From contig DFFV01000044.1 in the NCBI GenBank assembly GCA_002371625.1, positions 1 through 18,068 on the forward strand: a DNA stretch of 18,068 nucleotides, given 5' to 3'. Below the pieces are notes generated by a model. It ran no database searches and was not told the origin of the DNA. It saw only the letters and a program-made list of their open reading frames with translations. Shown here in pieces: positions 14,000 to 18,068 of the stretch. A program made the translations under genes and the position numbers. The DNA is from Ruminococcus sp. UBA3767 (GTDB lineage Bacteria > Bacillota > Clostridia > Oscillospirales > Ruminococcaceae). The number at the start of each line of letters is the position of its first letter. Position 1 is the first letter of the stretch.

Positions 14000-14491
14000 A
14001 TGAGTAGAAATAACAATCGCATGGGCTTTACTCTGGTAGAGCTCGTAGTTGTCATAGCTATTATCGGTGTGCTTGCTGCAATACTGATACCTACTATGAT
14101 AAACTACGTCAAAAAATCAAGGCTGAGATCCTATAACTCAAACGCAAAGCTCGTCTTTACAACAGCAAAAACTGCTGCAACAGGTATCGTTGCCGAGGGT
14201 GAAGTTGCACATGACGTTAGTTTCAAGTGCAATATAAAGGATCTTGAATCCAGCGCAACCGATGCCTATGAGAAAAAACTTGCTGCTGCGATCATTGCTG
14301 CTCTGAGAGATAACGGAAATGCTACCGGTGCGACCGCTATCGTCATGGACGAAAAAACGCATATAGGATTCGCTCAGTGGGCAACATCAGCTGATGTTGA
14401 AAAAGGACAGATCATCGGTCAGTATCCCGATGCTCCTAAAAATGCAGAGGCTTCCGAGGGGATAACCTTTGGTACTAAGTACACTCCTTGA
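14000..14491 (+). CDS. Type IV pilin-like protein (pilin 2)
   Basis: A 163-residue prepilin, paralogue of pilin 1. The leader MSRNNNRMG (cleavage after Gly9) precedes FTLVELVVVIAIIGVLAAIL, and the next 13 residues (IPTMINYVKKSRL) are nearly identical to pilin 1. The globular parts have diverged but keep ALRDNGNATG, FAQWATSA, IIGQYPDAPKN and FGTKYTP. ATG at 14000 is chosen, with GGAGG 5 bases upstream; the in-frame ATG at 13976 is inside a hairpin. Codon use in the identical stretch differs strongly from pilin 1, so this is an old duplication held by selection on the protein. It has its own promoter and terminator and less biased codons, so it is perhaps a minor or alternative pilin. Confidence 0.92.
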   Translation: MSRNNNRMGFTLVELVVVIAIIGVLAAILIPTMINYVKKSRLRSYNSNAKLVFTTAKTAATGIVAEGEVAHDVSFKCNIKDLESSATDAYEKKLAAAIIAALRDNGNATGATAIVMDEKTHIGFAQWATSADVEKGQIIGQYPDAPKNAEASEGITFGTKYTP

Positions 14492-14502
14492 GGAAAACAC
14501 TT

Positions 14503-14531
14503 AAAACTCTCGCTTTTGCGGGAGTTTTTTT
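14503..14531 (+). terminator. Terminator of pilin 2
   Basis: ACTCTCGC-TTTT-GCGGGAGT (one G-U) followed by seven Ts. Confidence 0.93.
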
Positions 14532-14558
14532 GTGTCCAAATAAATGTATCCAAAACAA

Positions 14559-14589
14559 ACATTTGTTCTTGACAAATACGAACAAATGT
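14559..14589. promoter_or_regulatory. Operator-like 10-bp inverted repeat
   Basis: Perfect arms ACATTTGTTC (14559-14568) and GAACAAATGT (14580-14589) enclose 11 bp that starts with the -35 TTGACA. Arm starts are 21 bp apart, two helical turns, so both face the same side of DNA. A dimeric repressor site is likely. Confidence 0.65.
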
Positions 14590-14597
14590 GCTACAAT
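14569..14597 (+). promoter_or_regulatory. Promoter of the HTH-like gene
   Basis: TTGACA (14569-14574) and TACAAT (14592-14597) with a 17-bp spacer, overlapped by the inverted repeat at 14559-14589. The leader of about 90 nt can fold into GAGC..GAGAA/TTCTC..GCTC and GGCTGT/ACAGCC stem-loops. Confidence 0.85.
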
Positions 14598-14696
14598 TAG
14601 TTCAGAGCAGGAGAAATGTGGACTTCTCACGCTCGGGCTGTCTCCCCGTACAGCCGTATTCACCGTATGTTTTTAACTTTAAGGAGGTAGAACTGA

Positions 14697-15209
14697 TTGG
14701 GTGCTAAAGAATTTTTTACTGCAATAGATATGCTTGATGTTTATAACACTATAATGAAACAGACTCAGCAGGAGGAAAACAGCTGCTGCGAGCTTAAAAT
14801 CGCTACTAAGGAGCTTGGCAAGTACCGCAGCTACGTTTATCGTGAGAAAATGCTCAAAAAGCAGATACTTGAAGCGGCTGCAAAAAGGGCACAGGCTGAA
14901 AAGCTCATCAAAGAAAATCGGCTTCAGGCGGAATTTACAAACTCGGCGTACTATAAACGCTCCGCCTCGGAGTTTATCGACCTGTGGCTTCGGCTTTCGC
15001 AGGTGCTGGCAAAAAAACGTTCGCTTGAAAGAAAGGTCAGCCTGATCCCCGACCGCTTTGTGAAAAAGGTCGTGCTGCACCGCTATTTCAAGGGCGAAAA
15101 TGAACGGCTTCACAGCTGGGCGCAAACTGCCCGTGAGCTTGAACTTCCCATGACAGGCAGCCAGCTGCGCACAACTGTAACTAAATGTCTGCAAGGCAGC
15201 TGTTTTTAG
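14697..15209 (+). CDS. Coiled-coil protein with sigma-like C-terminal HTH
   Basis: A 170-residue cytoplasmic protein I do not recognise with certainty. It starts GAKEFFTAIDMLD, has a long charged helical, likely coiled-coil middle (about 25-110), and ends with IPDRFVKKVVLHRYF...SWAQTARELELPMTGSQLRTTVTKCL, which reads like a sigma-region-4 type helix-turn-helix. The overall layout (AKE-L-LD start, long helix, RY--G-SW--A-EL end) resembles DUF1492/ArpU-type phage regulators, which are often late-gene activators. The start is TTG at 14697, fixed by a perfect AAGGAGGT 8 bases upstream. Regulation by the inverted repeat at its promoter is likely and could be by its own product. No phage structural genes are nearby; it may be a domesticated or orphan regulator. 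Confidence 0.65.
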   Translation: MGAKEFFTAIDMLDVYNTIMKQTQQEENSCCELKIATKELGKYRSYVYREKMLKKQILEAAAKRAQAEKLIKENRLQAEFTNSAYYKRSASEFIDLWLRLSQVLAKKRSLERKVSLIPDRFVKKVVLHRYFKGENERLHSWAQTARELELPMTGSQLRTTVTKCLQGSCF

Positions 15210-15238
15210 TTGCAAAATCTGCACGGATGTGGTATACT
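15210..15238 (+). promoter_or_regulatory. Promoter of the cysteine synthase gene
   Basis: TTGCAA (15210-15215) and TATACT (15233-15238), 17 bp apart, with an extended TGG before the -10. It begins at the stop codon of the upstream gene. Transcription would start about 25 nt before the cysK start codon. Confidence 0.8.
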
Positions 15239-15268
15239 GTTATTACTGTTGATTTTGGAGGTCGCATT

Positions 15269-16207
15269 ATGGTTTATCGCAACGTGCTTGAATTTATGGG
15301 GCATACCCCTATGGTCAGGCTGAACAGAATGGTCGATGAGGACAGCGCTGAGATATTTGTAAAGTTTGAAGGGCTCAATGTCGGCGGTTCGATCAAAACA
15401 AGAACAGCATACAATATGATAAAGGACGCTGAAGAAAAGGGTCTGATAAATAAGGATACTATCATCGTTGAGCCGACTTCGGGCAACCAGGGCATAGGTC
15501 TTGCGCTGATCGGTGCGGTGAGAGGTTATAAAACAGTCATCATCATGCCCGATTCCGTCAGTGAGGAAAGGCGCAAGCTCGTGGCGCATTACGGCGCAAA
15601 GGTCGTGCTTGTTCACGATGCGGGAAATATCGGCGAGTGCATTGACGAGTGCGTGAGAATGGCAGAGAATATGGCTAAGGAAGATCCGAACGTTTTTGTT
15701 CCTCAGCAGTTCTCAAATCCTGCAAATCCGCTGGCGCACAAGTACCACACAGGCGTGGAGATCCTTGAACAAACGGGCTGTAAAATTGACGGTTTCTGCT
15801 CGGGCATCGGAACGGGCGGAACTATCAGCGGTATCGGTGAGGTGCTCAGGGCGCAGTACCCCGATATAGAGATATGGGCGGTAGAGCCTGAAAATGCAGC
15901 TATCCTTGCGGGCGGAACGGTAGGAACGCATTTGCAGATGGGCATTGGCGACGGACTTATACCGGATAATCTCAACCGTGAGATATACAGCAATATCTAC
16001 ATCGTGACCGACGATGAGGCGATAAATACCGCTAAGGACCTTGCTCGTCTTGAGGGGATAATGTGCGGTATTTCAAGCGGCACAAACGTTGCTGCTGCCA
16101 AAAAGCTCGCTAAGAAGCTGGGCAAGGGCAAGGTAGTGGTCACCGTGCTGCCCGATACTGCGGAAAGATATTTCTCTACACCGCTGTTTGAAAACGACGA
16201 GATTTGA
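15269..16207 (+). CDS. cysK: Cysteine synthase family PLP enzyme
   Basis: A 312-residue beta-family PLP enzyme, expected to make cysteine from O-acetylserine and sulfide. The PLP lysine is in GGSIKTR (Lys43), the substrate loop is EPTSGNQGIG (68-77), the phosphate loop GIGTGGTISG, and the C-terminal GISSGTN. Two positions differ from the classical CysK: SIKDR is SIKTR, and SGNTG is SGNQG. I believe this variant occurs in other Clostridia, so it is probably functional, but substrate preference (for example other acyl-serine or persulfide donors) is open. ATG at 15269 has GGAGG 7 bases upstream. It is monocistronic, with its own promoter and a shared terminator. No serine acetyltransferase is adjacent. 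Confidence 0.9.
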   Translation: MVYRNVLEFMGHTPMVRLNRMVDEDSAEIFVKFEGLNVGGSIKTRTAYNMIKDAEEKGLINKDTIIVEPTSGNQGIGLALIGAVRGYKTVIIMPDSVSEERRKLVAHYGAKVVLVHDAGNIGECIDECVRMAENMAKEDPNVFVPQQFSNPANPLAHKYHTGVEILEQTGCKIDGFCSGIGTGGTISGIGEVLRAQYPDIEIWAVEPENAAILAGGTVGTHLQMGIGDGLIPDNLNREIYSNIYIVTDDEAINTAKDLARLEGIMCGISSGTNVAAAKKLAKKLGKGKVVVTVLPDTAERYFSTPLFENDEI

Positions 16208-16216
16208 AGAGGAAAC

Positions 16217-16247
16217 AAAAAGGAGCCGTTCAGTTGGCTCCTTTTTT
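16217..16247. terminator. Bidirectional terminator
   Basis: AAAAAGGAGCC and GGCTCCTTTTT form an 11-bp stem with an 8-nt loop; T-runs flank it on both strands. It serves cysK (plus) and the convergent minus-strand operon ending at 16266. Confidence 0.93.
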
Positions 16248-16265
16248 ATGCGTATTTTCGGATCT

Positions 16266-16667
16266 TTACTTCCATATAACCTTTTCATTGCCGATATAAA
16301 ATGTCGTGCCGCTGACGCTTACGTCGTATTCAAAGCCCATTTTCAGCCCTTCACCGACGTAGATGCCGATATATGCTTTCCCCGTGAGCCTGTTTATCGA
16401 AAACTCCGCTGCGCTTTCACGGTAAAGTCTGCTTTCCTCGGCGTGAAGCACAGGCTCGGCATCAACGGGTATCTGCATAAGTCCGTCACTTGAATATCTC
16501 CATGCGCTGATGCGTTTTTTTACAGGCGAAATCCCGCAGTTTGCGGCGTTTTTTACATGGTATACCACAAGGCTGTCGGGCAGGGGAGGTGCATCTTCGA
16601 GTTTTTCAACGCTGATAAGCATTCTGTCGAACTTGTCGATGCACTTATATAGCAGATGATCGGTCAT
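16266..16667 (-). CDS. Hypothetical protein (133 aa)
   Basis: A soluble 133-residue protein without signal peptide or membrane segment. The N-terminal part (TDHLLYKCIDKFDRMLISVEKLE) is helical and the rest reads as beta strands ending in VSGTTFYIGNEKVIWK. I do not recognise a family. ATG at 16667 has AAAGGA 8-9 bases upstream, and the gene starts 21 bp after rlmH on the same strand, so it is the third gene of the walJ-rlmH operon. Codon use looks like its neighbours. Its stop lies just before the shared terminator. Confidence 0.75.
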   Translation of the reverse strand: MTDHLLYKCIDKFDRMLISVEKLEDAPPLPDSLVVYHVKNAANCGISPVKKRISAWRYSSDGLMQIPVDAEPVLHAEESRLYRESAAEFSINRLTGKAYIGIYVGEGLKMGFEYDVSVSGTTFYIGNEKVIWK

Positions 16668-16688
16668 TTGAATCGTCCTTTCAGGCAG

Positions 16689-17174
16689 TTATTTGTGGTA
16701 CTTTGAGTGTGCACTTATCTGGAATGCACGGTATATCTGCTCGGCAAGCATTACCCTTGCAAGCTGATGCGGAAATGTCATTTTGGACATGGAAAGGCGC
16801 AGCTGCGCTTTTTCCTTTATGGCAGGCGCAATGCCGAACGAAGAACCGATGATGAAATTCACCGTTGAAAAACCGTTCAGCGCACATTCTTCCAGCTTTT
16901 GCGAAAGCTCCTCACTGGTCAGCTGCCTGCCCTCGATACACATTGCCACCGTGTACGAGCCTTTTATATCGAGGTATGGCTGCATTGCCTTTGCCTCCGA
17001 TTCAAGTGCCGCAGCTATCTGCTTTTCGCTCGGATCGTCATTCAGCCTTGATTCCGCCAGTTCAATTATCTCCAGCTTGCAGCTTGTGCTGAGGCGCTTT
17101 TGATATTCCTTTACGGCGTCACGCCAGTACTGCTCTTTGAGCTTTCCGACGGTAATGAGGTTTATTTTTATCAA
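16689..17174 (-). CDS. rlmH: 23S rRNA pseudouridine-1915 N3-methyltransferase
   Basis: RlmH is a SPOUT (knotted) methyltransferase that modifies pseudouridine 1915 in helix 69 of 23S rRNA on the 70S ribosome, using S-adenosylmethionine. The 161 residues fit the family length. Signatures are INLITVGKLKE at the start, FIIGSSFG (107-114), SKMTFPHQLARVMLAEQIYRAF and the C-terminal YHK. The usual GGS of the knot is GSS here, and the segment before YHK (ISAHSK) departs from the common NxGxPYHK. The TTG start at 17174 overlaps the walJ stop codon as TTGA, so translation is probably coupled; longer in-frame reading (to 17366) lies inside walJ. Confidence 0.93.
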   Translation of the reverse strand: MIKINLITVGKLKEQYWRDAVKEYQKRLSTSCKLEIIELAESRLNDDPSEKQIAAALESEAKAMQPYLDIKGSYTVAMCIEGRQLTSEELSQKLEECALNGFSTVNFIIGSSFGIAPAIKEKAQLRLSMSKMTFPHQLARVMLAEQIYRAFQISAHSKYHK

Positions 17175-17956
17175 AACGCCACCACCAGTCCGTTCCCGTC
17201 GGGATTTGCAACGTGCAGGAGGTAATCCTTGTTGCGCTGCATATCGCTCATTGTGCCGACAGCCGTATTTTCGGCGGTTTTGGGATCGTTGTTGTGCTGT
17301 GAAAGGTGCCCGAGGATGAATTTGTCTGTTCCGCTGCGCACGAGCTGTGCGAGCGTATCGGCGCAATCGGGATTTGAAAGGTGCCCGTGATCCGAGCTTA
17401 TGCGCCTTTGCAGTTCAAGCGGATAAGGTCCGTGCGCAAGCATATAGGGATCGTAGTTGGACTCCAGCAGCACAAGGTCGCAGCCCTTTATGTTTTCCCA
17501 AACGGTCTGTGTCACAATGCCAAGGTCGGTGCACACTGCTGCGATTTTCCCGTCCGGGCAGGTTATCCTGTAACCGCAGTTTGAAGGGGTGTCGTGCAGC
17601 GTTTCAAAGGCGCTTAGCGAAAAATCCCCCACGCAGACCGTTTCATCACTCATCTCGTAAAGCTCAGCTGTATCGGGAACGAGTTTGTTTTCTAGCAGTA
17701 TAGAGATGTTTTTCCTGCTTGCGTAGACGGGTATGCGGTGCTTTTTCAAAAACACATTCAGCCCCTTTACGTGATCCGAGTGGGTGTGGGTGATAAATAT
17801 CCCGTGTATACCTGCGGTTGAGATGTCATTTGCGCTGAGCGACTCGCATATCCTTTTGCAGGACACGCCTGCGTCGACCAGTACACCGTTTTTGCCGTTG
17901 CCTATGTATGTGCAGTTCCCGTCACTTGACGAGAAAAGTGGGTATATCCTTGCCAT
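17171..17956 (-). CDS. walJ: Metallo-beta-lactamase fold hydrolase (WalJ/YycJ-like)
   Basis: A cytoplasmic metallo-beta-lactamase fold protein of 261 residues. Metal motif THTHSDH is at 56-62, preceded by LVDAGVSCKRI (27-37); CTDLGI supplies the next conserved Asp, LLESNYDPYML and GHLSNPDC follow, and FILGHLSQHNNDP holds the last histidines. The architecture matches YycJ/WalJ, a nuclease-like protein linked to the WalRK regulon and replication/segregation in Firmicutes. Pairing with rlmH is a known Firmicute neighbourhood, though htrA, often nearby, is about 8 kb away here. ATG at 17956 has GGAGGAG 5 bases upstream. The promoter, if near, is in the last 100 bases of the window or beyond. Confidence 0.88.
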   Translation of the reverse strand: MARIYPLFSSSDGNCTYIGNGKNGVLVDAGVSCKRICESLSANDISTAGIHGIFITHTHSDHVKGLNVFLKKHRIPVYASRKNISILLENKLVPDTAELYEMSDETVCVGDFSLSAFETLHDTPSNCGYRITCPDGKIAAVCTDLGIVTQTVWENIKGCDLVLLESNYDPYMLAHGPYPLELQRRISSDHGHLSNPDCADTLAQLVRSGTDKFILGHLSQHNNDPKTAENTAVGTMSDMQRNKDYLLHVANPDGNGLVVAF

Positions 17957-18036
17957 AATTACTCCTCCCATAAATCAGAATTTATAGGTCTTATCAAACT
18001 TTAAAGACCTGCCAAAGACAAGACAGGTTTTTCGGT

Positions 18037-18063
18037 CCAGCCTTTTCTCGTAAAAAAGGCTGG
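18037..18063. repeat. Inverted repeat at the window end
   Basis: CCAGCCTTTT and AAAAGGCTGG are perfect 10-bp arms around 7 nt, preceded by a weaker ACCTG/CAGGT hairpin (about 18007-18027) followed by TTTTT on the plus strand. No plus-strand gene ends here within the window. It may be an intergenic palindrome or the 3' structure of a gene beyond the edge. Confidence 0.5.
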
Positions 18064-18068
18064 CGGGT

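Noticed and set aside
14559..14589. SOS (LexA) box at the HTH-gene promoter
   Set aside because: CGAAC is present but the matching GTTCG half at 4-nt spacing is not; the 10-11-10 geometry fits another regulator better.

Overview
The window looks like chromosomal DNA from a Ruminococcus-like member of the Clostridia (Oscillospiraceae). The reasons are strong AGGAGG-type ribosome binding sites, several GTG/TTG starts, a spore protease (gpr), a ThiW-type thiamine-precursor transporter, Gram-positive lipoprotein and type IV pilin signals, and a short peptide ending in an ITTSGG-type motif that I associate with this group from memory. Moderate G+C genes are separated by AT-rich promoters. I see no tRNA, rRNA, insertion sequence, CRISPR array or clear prophage.

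Layout. 1-248: non-coding, with two long palindromes. 249-2937 (minus): a thiamine salvage operon, promoter - TPP riboswitch - terminator - thiW - thiM - thiE, with an extra terminator-like hairpin between thiW and thiM. 2962-3690 (minus): nadE. 3899-5182 (plus): a lipoprotein with a zinc-peptidase HExxH motif. 5264-6760 (minus): a polar amino-acid ABC permease plus ATPase without a binding protein. 6930-7181 (minus): rpsT, divergent from gpr (plus), followed by a membrane-anchored HtrA protease (8380-9834). 10122-11367 (plus): a secreted protein of unknown function and a previously uncalled 40-residue peptide, behind a leader with competing pairings. 11485-12857: a DUF3343-like small protein and a class V cysteine desulfurase-like enzyme. 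12966-14531: two paralogous type IV pilins, each with its own near-perfect promoter and terminator, the first preceded by a possible structured RNA. 14697-15209: a coiled-coil/HTH protein whose promoter sits in a perfect 10-bp inverted repeat. 15269-16207: a cysteine synthase. 16266-17956 (minus): walJ-like hydrolase, rlmH and a hypothetical gene.

Themes. Vitamin/cofactor supply (thiamine, NAD), amino-acid uptake and sulfur handling (desulfurase, DUF3343, cysteine synthase) sit beside envelope functions (lipoprotein peptidase, HtrA, secreted protein, pilins). Most genes are recognisable housekeeping or envelope genes. The least explained parts are the secreted protein plus 40-aa peptide pair, the candidate RNA at 13001-13112, the promoter placed inside a terminator hairpin at 11408-11458, and the palindromic promoter of the HTH gene. 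All functional calls come from reading the sequence without database searches.
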